Below, in pieces: positions 12,001 to 21,702 of a stretch of 64,000 nucleotides of DNA. The stretch is from Pegea sp. RAD2-039 (taxonomy: Eukaryota > Chordata > Thaliacea > Salpida > Salpidae), in the NCBI GenBank assembly GCA_034620365.1, contig JAQGEQ010000354.1, forward strand, positions 868,001 to 932,000, read 5' to 3'. A program made the position numbers and the translations under genes. The notes under the pieces were generated by a model. It saw nothing but the letters and a program-made list of their open reading frames with translations. It did not search any database and was not told the DNA's origin. Each line of letters begins with the position of its first letter. The first letter of the stretch is position 1.

Positions 12001-15000
12001 AGGGCAAATTTGGGGCGGTGGGGTATTTGGAGGAGTAATAAAGACATCTTCCTCGTCATCTAGATCATCTTCGTTGTCATCACAACTATCTTCTTCATCA
12101 ATTTTAAACAGAGGGTAAGTCGGCGTTGCAAATTGTTGTTGGTTGATTACACGTGGGTCTACAAAAATGGCTTTTTGTCCAAATGGCCCAGCTGCATCTA
12201 AGCCTACCTTTGATGTAGTTCTTAAAAGTAATGTGTCCCAGATTCAGAACCATCACTCCGCTATCTTGTGTTGAGACATTCTGAGGGATGATGATGACAG
12301 GTGCGAAGATATCTAAAGAAAGCTCCCATTTCTCTTTGTTTGACTGCAGATCAAGATCAGATGAGAAGATGAATAAAAGAAGAGTAAAAAGACCTTGGTG
12401 ACAGATTTGCCTTCCATCATCCGATGAACGATCCTTGTAATCTCATTTTGTGTCTGTTTCATCCAAAGATCATATTTTTCCTGTGCTACAGAAGTCAAGA
12501 TGTCAGTATCGATATTTGGGATTTGATCTTGAACTGCATCCGCTGAAAAGAAGTGTTTGAGTCTCTTCCACAATCCAGGGATGAAGACGAGTGAAAGAGG
12601 AGCCATTTCGATGTTGAGTTTATGAGCTGTGAGTGAAGTAATCGCCGGAAGTTTTTTGTACGCCAATTTGAACACTAGAGGGCAGTCTTTACCATTCTTC
12701 TGTGGATCACAGAGATTAGAAACGAGTTTAAAAATCAGCTGATGGTCACCTTGTTGTGCTGGTGGTCAAGTAGATGGTATCTAGTGACCAGTGGTGGAGT
12801 TGTGGACCTTTGTTTGACCTGAGACGGTTTTACTAGACACGAATAATGTTCATTTGTTTCATTCAGGTCGACCAGGACCACACTACCCAACTCAGCACTC
12901 AACGAGTACGTACCATGTCTGTAGGGACATCAACAACGATGACGTCATCAGTGAAATGACGTCACGCTACTGACCTGGGCCTCAACTCGCATAACAATAC
13001 AAAGGACTTGAATTGAAGGTCAGCAACTCCCTGTCCCATATGATGGTCCACGATTGAAACTGACCCACAGTGAAGGTTGAAAGCGATCCTAAGAAGGATG
13101 TGGTCCCGACATAGGAACGTATCATCTCTTGCACTATCTTCATCTAACATTCCAAACATCTCATACAACTCATCATCATCTGCTCAATTTCATGTTGATG
13201 ACGTCATCATTTACATCATCACTCACCGAGAGTCTTGAAGAGTTCATCGGGTTTGATGACGTCATCGTCACTAACTGCTGATCGACCAGCGACAGTGACG
13301 TCATCAGTTTCATCTTCATTCAGAGATTTGTTCCATCTGATGAAGATCAACTAAGAAATCAATTGGATGACATCATCAACTCACCCTAACCACCCGCCCC
13401 ATGACCACTTGGGGGCGTTATCTTTGATTTCATCTGAGGTAGGGACGTCATCACTCACTTGCTGAGATGACTCATTGATCTTGGGAGCAGGAGGAGTGGA
13501 TTCGGGAGCAGTTAGTGATTTATTGAATTCAGGTTTATCATAAACTATTTGACGTAAATTATAAATTTCCTGAAAATTCAATTCATCTTCAATTTCACGA
13601 ATCTCTTCCAGCTCTTCTGTGTACTGTAAGTTAATGACGTCACTAGCTGATGACGTCACAAAACGCGATGTAAACCTGAGTTGATTTATGGATATATCGG
13701 ATTTCGAGATAGGACTGGTAGAGGTGGACATATCGGGTGATTAACCGGGCACGAGACAACATGTAAGATTTAGATTGTTTTTTGAAACGATCACGAATCT
13801 TCTTTAACACGATTTCTCCGGCCCATTTCCACCAAGTTGACGGTCTGTTGAGGTGGTTAGTGGACAGGTCATAATAATTTCAGGGCCATTTTTGAAAAAA
13901 GTCATTTCAATTTAAAACTAACTTTTCGATTATTGTACTAGAAGGTCGATTGAAAGGATTCGGCGCTCGACGCCAACGTTGAATCTGGGAGGCAAATCCC
14001 ACCATCTGATGATACTGCATCCGATCCAGAGAGAGCGGGAAGTTGGGAATATCAAAGATGATTGTAAATCGCGCTTTTGAACGCGATCGAAGGGGTAGAG
14101 GCGAACAGTCATGGGTCAACTTCACGTGGGCTGAGACAGGTTTTAACAAGAACTCGTCGATGTAGTTGGGGCCCGGGTCAGTGGATAGGTCGGTCCGTTC
14201 GTGAAACTTCATGGACTTCATTGATTCCTGATAAGATTTTAAAAAGTGATGAAGAGAAAGATGAAGATTCAACTTACAAGAAGTTGATCATTTGAGAGAG
14301 TATGGAGCATCTCAGACTTTGTCTTCCAGTAGATCGAGAAATGTTCCAAACTTATCAACTTCCATTTCTTCTCTGTTTCATTCCGACAATTATTCGCAGT
14401 CTTTTGCTGCATGGAAGATTATTAGGACCTAAAATGAAGGATCAGGATCAAACTGACCCATTTTTCATCGGTGGTGTAAGCTGATAAGACACTGATATGA
14501 AGTCCGAATGAAAAAGGATGAGGGAGCGTGACATCATCTTCATATCTGATGTGGACATCAAATAATCGGACCTAAGATCACAATTAAATTGATCCCATCT
14601 TAGAGATTGGGATTTACTTGAAGATTTTCTATGATATTCGTGATGATACTGGAAGAATATGAATTCCAAATCGTATAAATTGTTCTTCCTTCACCCATGG
14701 TTGCAAACCACTTTTCTTCCACTTCATCTAATCTATTCTCTTTCCTGACAACAAAATTAGTCTTTTGTTCACATTTTTAACATTTTTAAATACTTTTGTT
14801 TTAGAAGAGCATCATTTGCTTCTTCATCAAAGTCCTCTTCTTTTTCATCTATGTTTTTTGCTCCGAGAATGATGTAGATTTTACTGATGTCAATAACCCA
14901 GGGTTCACTAGAAAATAACTCCAGATTTGAACATCAGATTGAATTGTTTAAAGATTTATCTATGAAACTATTAGGAGTTTATTTTTAGTTCCTTATCTAA

Positions 15001-16186
15001 TAGGATTTGACTGATAAGTGAACATCTACATTTTGAGGGTTTCAAAAGCAAAAGTTTTAATTATCATACTTGACATTTCTATAACTGGAAATCTTTAATG
15101 TGATCTTTCCAATTGATCCATGTCGGATTTCAATGCTCGAAAGATCAAGGTCTTGAAAAGCATCTTTTTTAAGCTTTAAATTTTCTAGTTCAACTGCACC
15201 TATATTTAAAAATGAAATAAAGATTTAGTCAAAATTTCATTTCCTTTCTGAAATTTGAAACTTTTTTTATAATCTATCAGAAAACGTTTGCAATTTTTAA
15301 ATATTTTTAGATAAGTTCAACCTCATGCTATTAAAATTAGTTTACATAATATTCTACAAAATAAGTAAAGAAATATATTTTATAAGTTTAATTAGCTTAT
15401 TTACTATATTGTTTGTATTTAAAGCTATATTTTGAATCTAAATTAGTCAGTGAGAAATTTGTAGAAGTATTTTTAGAGGAGATAGACTACCAAGTCATGA
15501 CTAATTAGTTTAAACTGATGTTATAAAGTGCTGAGTCATATTACAAGTTTATTAAAAGATTATGCATGAAAAAATACTAAACTTTAATGTTACTAGACCT
15601 AGTAGACCATTGTAGAATAAATATATGTTAAATAACATGTTTTTGAAATGATAAGTGTTATATGAGTTAAATTATATATTAGAACATCTTAGATTTTCAA
15701 TCTATTACTGGCAACCAGATCTACATAAAAAGAAAAGAATATTTAATTATAAAAAATGATAAACTTGCTTATGCTACTTTAGTTTAAAACTAATAATTAA
15801 TTACTAGCCTAAAAACATTAAAAAAGGTAGATTAGATTAAAACAAAATTGTTTTCAGATAATATTTATATATTTCAATAAATGTAAAGGAGGGTGTCTGA
15901 AGAGAGCACCTCTCGCTAACACACATTCTCACAATTATCAAATAAATAAATATTTTATAAGAATATAAGTAAACAATATGGTGTTGAAATAATATCAATA
16001 TTTCTATCAAAGTAATAAATCATTGAATTGAATTCAGGAAACATTATATAATCAAATCATATTTAAAGTAGAAAAAAAAACATACAAACCTTTTAACAAC
16101 CCAATAGATAGATTTTCTGGGTTAAAATCTTCAATATATTTACCAAGATAACTATTAAGCACCTGTGCAGCATATTTTTCCAGCAT
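1..16186 (-). CDS. VPS13D: VPS13D-like bridge-type lipid transfer protein, N-terminal and middle part (C-terminus beyond window)
   Basis: VPS13D is a giant lipid-transfer protein at membrane contact sites, needed for mitochondrial and peroxisomal homeostasis. The start is at 16186: the first residues MLEKYAAQVLNSYLGKY match the chorein-type N-terminus of VPS13D. Exons whose splice phases I checked are 16090-16186, 15070-15199, 14794-14907, 14618-14732, 14458-14571, 14278-14406, 13923-14227, 13746-13844 and 13459-13675. Further coding blocks continue with approximate limits at 12.9-13.2, 12.3-12.7, 11.5-12.0, 11.0-11.3, 10.2-10.7, 9.7-10.1, 9.2-9.6, 8.2-9.1, 7.3-8.1, 6.8-7.2, 5.0-5.9, 3.4-4.6, 1.9-3.0, 0.6-1.5, about 376-513, and 1-329 (cut by the window). 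Collinear matches to the VPS13D family, rather than VPS13A/B/C, include the internal UBA domain. The last visible residues are near IPGSGVLSL, roughly four fifths of the way through the family's usual length. Middle exon boundaries are approximate. Confidence 0.93.
1380..2860 (-). other. VPS13D: VPS13D SHR-BD / VAB-region exons
   Basis: The exon 1919-2632 contains IIMPPVVISNLLPCDLHYYVK, then HTVHILPN and GYWIVNKTG. These match the family's VPS13 adaptor-binding/SHR-BD region. The adjacent block 1585-1870 contains EEARSLQPLLFSYA and SFSTDGG, and 1380-1500 contains MAPRFLLINKT and PGQSY. In the family this repeated beta module recruits adaptor proteins that place VPS13 at organelles. Several TGACGTCA palindromes fall inside these coding exons. 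Confidence 0.85.
4185..4335 (-). other. VPS13D: UBA (ubiquitin-associated) domain within VPS13D
   Basis: The translation contains LIELGYARADVIYAM followed by DATKWLIENA, the L-x-x-L-G-[FY] loop and terminal W-L helix of a UBA domain. Among VPS13 paralogues only VPS13D has a UBA here, which makes the paralogue call firm. The alignment with the human domain, as I recall it, is ungapped. A TGACGTCA palindrome at 4266-4273 encodes the D-V-I of this domain. In the family the UBA binds ubiquitin, notably K63 chains. Confidence 0.9.
6408..6755. repeat. 32-bp minisatellite in a VPS13D intron
   Basis: About 10-11 imperfect copies of a 32-bp unit of the form GCGTCC-A6-GT-A5-GCC-A6-TTAA, with GTAAG often replacing TTAA. 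Two adjacent units near 6597-6660 are nearly identical. The flanks are more diverged, which suggests expansion from the centre. The array sits in an intron between the VPS13D exon ending near 6768 (translation VETGASIIIIPESSHSTKLL) and exon sequence below 6350. Purines are heavily biased to the plus strand, so the transcribed RNA is pyrimidine-rich here. Confidence 0.9.
10803..10948. repeat. 20-bp tandem repeat containing TTAGTGGACA in a VPS13D intron
   Basis: Seven or so copies of a 20-bp unit of the form GGTGG-TTAGTGGACA-GCAGA stand head to tail, with single-base variants such as GTGAACA, GGACATC and GCGGATA. The array lies between the coding blocks at 10201-10731 and 10956-11279, so it is intronic. 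The core word TTAGTGGACA, or its complement, also recurs singly elsewhere in the first 14 kb. Confidence 0.92.
14794..16186 (-). other. VPS13D: VPS13D chorein N-terminal domain exons
   Basis: Exon 1 (16090-16186, phase 1) encodes the hydrophobic opening helix of the chorein domain. Exon 2 (15070-15199) begins with GAVELENLKLKKDAF, the VPS13 signature, and continues through GSIGKITLKI. Exon 3 (14794-14907) gives EPWVIDISKIYIILGA. All three join in frame with consensus donors and acceptors. The intron between exons 1 and 2 is about 0.9 kb and AT-rich. It carries a 26-bp dispersed repeat at 15904-15929. In the family this domain forms the entrance of the lipid-conducting groove and contacts the donor membrane. 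Confidence 0.93.
15904..15929. repeat. 26-bp dispersed repeat, copy in VPS13D intron 1
   Basis: These 26 bases match 21563-21588 in RAD51D intron 1 with three substitutions. The shared core is GAGCA-CTCTC-CTAACAC-CATTCT. Both copies have the same plus-strand orientation and AT-rich flanks. This copy is also part of a short hairpin-like stretch (GAGAG...CTCTC). It may be the end of a small mobile element, but no full element was delimited. Confidence 0.6.
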
Positions 16187-19004
16187 ACTTCAGCAAAATT
16201 ACAAAATATCTCATCTAAAGTAACTATTAATATAAAATACTGAAACAAAGATATCAACTTTTGAAATATTAGTTTAGATAGCCTTCAGATATTGTTCCTT
16301 TAAGATGAACTTTGTAATTTTTAGAGGTTCTTTATCTATAATCTTATGAAATGATTAAAAAATTGTTGTTATAGTTTAAAGATCAACAATTATCAAGTTC
16401 AAGATCTTTTCATCAACATCTTATAATATATTTGGATTTAACAGAAATTTTAAAACATTTTCTACACTTTGAACATAAATGGACTTTTAAGGTATCCAAT
16501 AACAAGAGATCAAAACAAGATTAAAAAGTTTGCTTGTTGTCTGTTGTTATATGATTGCTTTGGATTAAAACTAAAATATTTTTTATTGATAAATTTACAT
16601 ACTTTATTCAAAAATAATAATTTTCAAAATTTTATAAAAATATTTTTTTTTCTGATCCAACTTAAAGCAAGAAATGAAAATTTATAAATAATAAATTTAT
16701 TAAGTAAACTTTACAGGAAAGTTCAATAATCTTTTAAAGAGGAACTTTTTAGCTTCTAATCAATAATAACTTCCTCCTTAAGATTGAAAGAGCAACATTT
16801 AATTAATCATAAGAGTAACTTTTTGCCTTTGTGTGGTCCAAATGCAAAATAAAATGCAAACTACATATCAACCCCTAAACCATTTTTGTAAATAATAAAT
16901 GATAAGTTTTTGTTATTGAGTAATACTATTTGATAAACGAAGAAAGATGTTACGGGAAATACCCATTTGGTCCAAAGTTCAAATCATTACCTTTCGCCCA
17001 ATTTTGCAAACTAACAAATAAACAACTATGCAATATGTTTAAGTCATTTAGCAGCACATTAATTATTAAAATGCATATTTTATTCTTTTCTTTGAATATT
17101 TCATTTAAAATTTATTAAAAACTAGTTGTTTATTTTGAGTGTTTCATCTATATTAATGAGTAGATAAATTACTATTTAAATAATAAATTTGCCGTAAGTT
17201 GTTAAAATCTTATAATTATAACGTAATTTCATTCACAAGGATTTGTTAATACCTTGATCTTGATTATTATCCCTTTTTTAATGCTTAATTAAATTTAACT
17301 TATTGCAAAGTGATAATATTACAGTTTAATGAGACTTTAAACAAGCAAATTATTTGATTAAAATTCAGTTTTTTATGTACTTTATTCATGTGGTATAACA
17401 GTTAAGTAATTTGTTGCTAACGTAATTAGGTTAAACGTCATTCTCGTACAAGCCGTTATCATTTGGTGATAGGTTATGTTGTGGGTAGTGTGTGTCGCTA
17501 GTATACTTATCGTTATTGTTACTCGCTTTAATAATTTGAGCAAAGCGTATATAAAGAGTGATTATCATTACAATAGTAAAACGCAATTAATATTATCTCT
17601 AAACTTTTGCTAACTTGTAAGTTAAAGCATGATACTTCATTATCTACTTTCTAGTTAAAAGTTTCTCCAGTAATTCTAGTTTATGGAATTTTCTAATAAC
17701 AGATATATTTCTCATGTAATCACTAATAAACAATATGTTGATAATCTTAAGTTTCTTTTCAAGTGTAAACGCCACCACAGTCTAACATTTTAAAGATTAA
17801 ATTATCAAAAGTCAAAATTAAGATCATTTTTTTAAAGTGCAAACACAAATATATTACCTCTTAATAACTCCTCATTCTCTTTCAACTGAATTTTTTATCA
17901 CTTACTGCGTAAGAGAGATATTGAAATGATCTAAACTGAAATACACAAGTGATAGTAGATTCCATATTTGGATGATACACAGACCAGGGACTGTATCTAT
18001 ATTTAATAGCTTTTTGTAAATCAAAAGCCAGCTGGTAACAAATTTTGTGGCTAACTTTATATCCTCTAATTATCTTGGTGATTGATCACCATCAAACACA
18101 AATCCGAGTATTCGTGCAGTAAGGCTTTCACAAGCATTAAATGTATTTAATAAAGTGTTACTCTTACATGAGTATATTTTTATTGTTATCTATATAAAGT
18201 AACTGTTAAGATAAAACAAGAAAACCGTTTTACGAAGAACCATCGCCGTCGGTGAAGCTTTTTAAACCCGTTTATTGGAGTTTATCAGAAGTCTTTGTTA
18301 GAAATATTAAAAGAAACTGGAAGAAGATGAAAAATACATTCATCATGTCCACAGAATCTGTCTTTTGTCAAAATTTTACGGATATGATCAGATATTTGTT
18401 GGCTTTAGTGGTTTTGATTGTAGCGAAAAGTATCGTGTACTAAGCTAGTCCCACTCTTTAAGTCCACTAGTTGGTGACGCTGTCCAGTGACCTGGGATGG
18501 TGTAATTATAATAACTCTTTAATATAAATTTCTTATATCGTAAACGCACCAAGTGATAATGATAAGTGACCTCGAATAACTGAATTGTAAATACGCAGAG
18601 ATACCATATATATAAATAATAGATATAAAGAATTATAAAGTGGTAGACCTATCTTGGAGTGATATTTACATGTGTGTTAAAATAATCTACTGTAATAAAG
18701 GTAAAATATAGTACACTATGTGAGGTTCTTACAAATGGTGTTTGTTATCAACTATGGTCAACCGACAGAAACTTATTAGACGGTTTTATCGACAGGTAAA
18801 CAGTCGGAAAGTTCAACTTAAAACAAGTTATTAAAAGTTCTAAGATGGTAGCTTATTCAATCTCTGTTTGGTTTGAAAATGACATCTATGTTGTGATTAA
18901 CTAAACCGGTTTTGAGTAATACAAAAAGACTCTTCCAAACAAACAAAAAATTAATCGAAATTTGTGAAATATATTTATCAGCCGAGAACGGCAATGCTCA
19001 TAGT
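16187..19004. other. Intergenic AT-rich stretch between VPS13D and RAD51D
   Basis: This region lies upstream of the VPS13D start and downstream of RAD51D. Short open frames occur (for example 16469-16687 and 18252-18443), but they show no recognisable domain and no splice-supported continuation. A TATATAAAG-like word occurs near 17548, without an identifiable plus-strand gene behind it. A slightly GC-richer patch near 18440-18500 contains TCCACTAG and GACCTGGGAT, words that also occur in the VPS13D region. Confidence 0.6.
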
Positions 19005-19125
19005 GATCCGACTCGCCCCTTTCTTTGATATTCATTTTTCTCTATCCTTCAATTATTTGCGGAGTAGAAGACCCCATTTGAAGCGATTTGTTGCCATGCC
19101 TTGTCGTTTGTTAGTTATTTTAAAT
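19005..19125 (-). mobile_element. Degenerate 3' fragment of an RTE-like non-LTR retrotransposon
   Basis: On the minus strand one frame reads NRFKWGLLLRK, stop, then LKDREK. This resembles the C-terminal tail of RTE/craniofacial-development-protein-like endonuclease-reverse transcriptases (pattern DRxxWRxxxR). It also matches the fragment at 41880-42112 around CTCCGCA. The fragment has a stop codon and no RT core, so it is a relic. Confidence 0.45.
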
Positions 19126-19889
19126 ATTTGATATCGCGCTAGCATATCTTTTATGACAATAAATAAGAGGAAATTTATTATCATTGATAAATAAGGAGCC
19201 ATCAGAAAGTCGAAGATATCAAATAGTTGATGAATCTGGCAGTTTTCAGCAACAACAGTTTTTTTATAAATCTTATTTCTGTTCTTTCAAATATTCTTCA
19301 TATAAATTTTTTCTTGCATCAAATTGTTTCTTCATTTTCTTGGTAAGTCTTTTACTAATCTCTTTCCATCAGCATCATGTGTTGAAAGACCCTTCAAACA
19401 GAAACTCATGTTTGATATTTAATCTTAGAAGAAAATTTGATTAAATCACAAGATGGTAGAGATTTTATAAATTTTGCTTAATCGTTGATGACTTGAACAA
19501 AACGGACTAAAAAGTTTTTGGATAAAATGATAAATTAAAATTGTTTGCGGCTGACTTTACTCATCTGATGTTCATCAGACTTCTACAAATGATGTTTTTT
19601 GTTGAAACTCAGCAGTCTTCAACTAACAATCTTAATCAGTAAGATTACTGTGATCATCGAATATTTTAATCGAAGATTCTATCTTTTTCTAATCAGAATT
19701 TTTCGAATTATATATATATTATCATCGATATATATTATTATTATATATATATATTTATTTATATCGAATATTTTTTATTGTAAACTGTTTAAAAGAACTC
19801 AGCAAGTTTTTCTCAAATTTTATAATTTTAAAAAATATGAAAACTGCAAAGCAATAAAAAATAAAATAAAAACAAAAATTGAAACAAAA

Positions 19890-21702
19890 TTATAAATCAA
19901 CATCCACTATTCCTGATGAAGCGATCTTGATAAAAGATTTCCGATTCTGTGGATCGAAGCGAGGACTCCGCAACAATACTGCTGCAATTCGTGGTTCGTC
20001 ATCAACTTCAGATGACGTCACTTCCGGTCGAAGTTCCATCCGTACACTGCTCACATGACTCCAGATAAGACCCAAGGCTGGTTTATAGAAATCTACAACG
20101 CCATCTAGTGAGCATCAAGTGGAAACGGAAAAAAGCAAATTTAAAACAAAAATGACCATTTTGGTCGCCGAAGCTTCGAACCATGTTGTTGACAACCAAA
20201 ATGGCGATTGCGTAGTTACGCGCGAGTGAATTAATCATGTGACCGATCTGTTGCACAGTTGAGTTACCTGGAAGTGAGAAATGTTAAAAAAGATTTTCTA
20301 AAAAAAAGTAAACTTGCCTTCCATATAAGTCTCAGTAAAAAATGACGTCATCAACAATGACGTAACCGAATCGATCACGATTGCTTTGAGATTAATGAGA
20401 AATGGGTCTTCATGAAGTTGTAGCTTTAGTTTAAGATCTTTTAAAAGATCTTTGAGATCCTGTACAGAAAGAATCTTTGCAATTTTTATTCTTGAAAGTG
20501 TCTGACTGAAAGATTCTTGTGGTTTTCTGTTGATGCTGGACGTTAGAAGATCTTAAAATCTGAGGAAGACTCACTTCTTGTTAATACGCTCAGTTAACAT
20601 ATCAGCAAGTCTTCTTGGTGAGCAAGATCCAGACGAATCAATATAAAGGACATTTTGTTGGAGTTCTGCTGAGATGTTAAGAGACCAAGTCATACAGAGC
20701 TAGAAAAGCTCTTAATAAATAAAGACTTTTAAAGATTATAAACGGGAGTTAAACCTGGGATTTGCCGGAGCAGGAGACTCCGCAGACTTCAGTGACTTCT
20801 CCGGAATAGAAGCCACAGCTGAGGATTTGATCAAGTTTATCACAACCTGTTGGCAACACTGACAATGTTTCCAAACATTCTTCAAATAAATCTTTTCCAT
20901 TTATTGGAAATGCTGAGTATTGTGATAATAGAATTCTTCGGATGGCTAATACTTTCTTTAAAAAACTTTTTTAGTTGTTTGCTGTTTATATAAGAAGTGT
21001 TTGAACCTTGTGAGGTAGACCAGAGGTTGCAGTAATAACTTCTGGTTTTGTGGATATGAAGTCTGTCACTGTTTTAAATGATTTTATGAAAATAAATCAC
21101 ATTTTAATATCTTTGATGTTTATTATTAACAAATAAAAGTTATTATTTCAAGATGAGTATATGTACTTTTTTTAATTTTTTGGAATTTTTATTGTTTAAA
21201 ATATAAATATCAAAATTTTTCTAAAGACTTTGATGTACAAAATAAACCAAACAAAATTTCAAAATTATTCCAAAATTTCAAAATTTTCCAACCTTTTATT
21301 TTTGTAATTATTAAATATAAAAAATCTATTCAGCATTCTATCATCATAATAAATCTTTAATAAGTATAGCTAGAAAACGGTGGGAACATAATTTATAAAT
21401 TTTTTAAAAGTATATATACACAAGTAGGACTTTTACTGTTGCAAATAATCACATGATAAACTATCTTAGTATTTGCAGCTAACTTAATTAAAATATTTCT
21501 GAGATAACTTTGAAGAATTACATTGCAAAAATCTTAATGTTATTTATTACAATAAACAAAAAGAGCAGCTCTCTCTAACACCCATTCTATAAAAAAATAA
21601 ACTAATGATGTAACTCTTACTCTTATGAAATCCTTTCTCAGACAGCTTTTTCAAGATCTCCTGGGTAACACCAGGAATATCATTTAATTTTATCATCGAC
21701 AT
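19890..21702 (-). CDS. RAD51D: RAD51D, RAD51 paralogue of homologous recombination
   Basis: RAD51D is a RecA-fold ATPase. In vertebrates it joins RAD51B, RAD51C and XRCC2 in the BCDX2 complex that loads RAD51 on single-stranded DNA. Seven exons join in phase: 21621-21702, 21007-21068, 20755-20955, 20575-20699, 20318-20526, 20157-20267 and 19890-20104. They give about 334 residues, close to the family's usual 328. The N-terminal helical domain (MIKLNDIPGVTQEIL) is followed by LLSQYSAFPINGKDLFEE. The Walker A motif is GVSCSGKS, Walker B is KAIVIDSVTSLL, and ELQQNVLYIDSSG and KPALGLIWSHVSSVR are typical of RAD51D. The intron 20268-20317 is only 50 bp and has a GC-AG boundary; the nearest GT donor would put a stop codon in frame. 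The residues VTSSE are encoded by a TGACGTCA palindrome. Confidence 0.93.
21563..21588. repeat. 26-bp dispersed repeat, copy in RAD51D intron 1
   Basis: Second copy of the short repeat seen at 15904-15929, in the same plus-strand orientation with three substitutions. It lies 33 bp below the donor of RAD51D exon 1. No target-site duplication or terminal inverted repeat could be identified. Confidence 0.6.

Larger units (their letters stand above)
1732..13658. repeat. Dense scatter of the palindrome TGACGTCA (about 65 copies) across VPS13D
   Basis: By eye I count about 65 perfect TGACGTCA octamers from 1732 to 13658, usually extended as ATGACGTCAT or TGATGACGTCATCA. Spacing is irregular, from about 15 bp to 1.5 kb, with a gap at about 5402-6940. 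Copies occur in introns and in coding exons. There are none at 1-1731. After 13658 only two more occur, at 20007-20014 and 20342-20349, both in RAD51D exons. Chance expectation for a given octamer in 12 kb is well below one. The word equals the CRE/ATF full-site consensus, but this number inside one gene does not look like ordinary enhancer architecture. Confidence 0.95.

Noticed and set aside
1732..13658. Calling each TGACGTCA a CREB/ATF promoter element
   Set aside because: The copies lie throughout introns and coding exons, far from any start. Listing them as functional CRE sites would over-interpret a consensus match.
1732..13658. CRISPR array or short tandem array interpretation of the palindromes
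   Set aside because: Spacing is irregular, the repeated unit is only 8-14 bp and copies are embedded in codons, so neither model fits.
14078..14295. Plus-strand 72-codon open frame
   Set aside because: Antisense to the phase-verified VPS13D exon 13923-14227, with no family match.
18252..18443. 63-codon open frame with a hydrophobic C-terminal segment
   Set aside because: No domain, no splice context and no length support. Frames of this size are expected in 60-kb AT-rich DNA.
19700..19770. TA-rich low-complexity stretch as a promoter or origin
   Set aside because: It is simple AT/TA repeat sequence without a neighbouring gene start. No origin or promoter evidence was seen.
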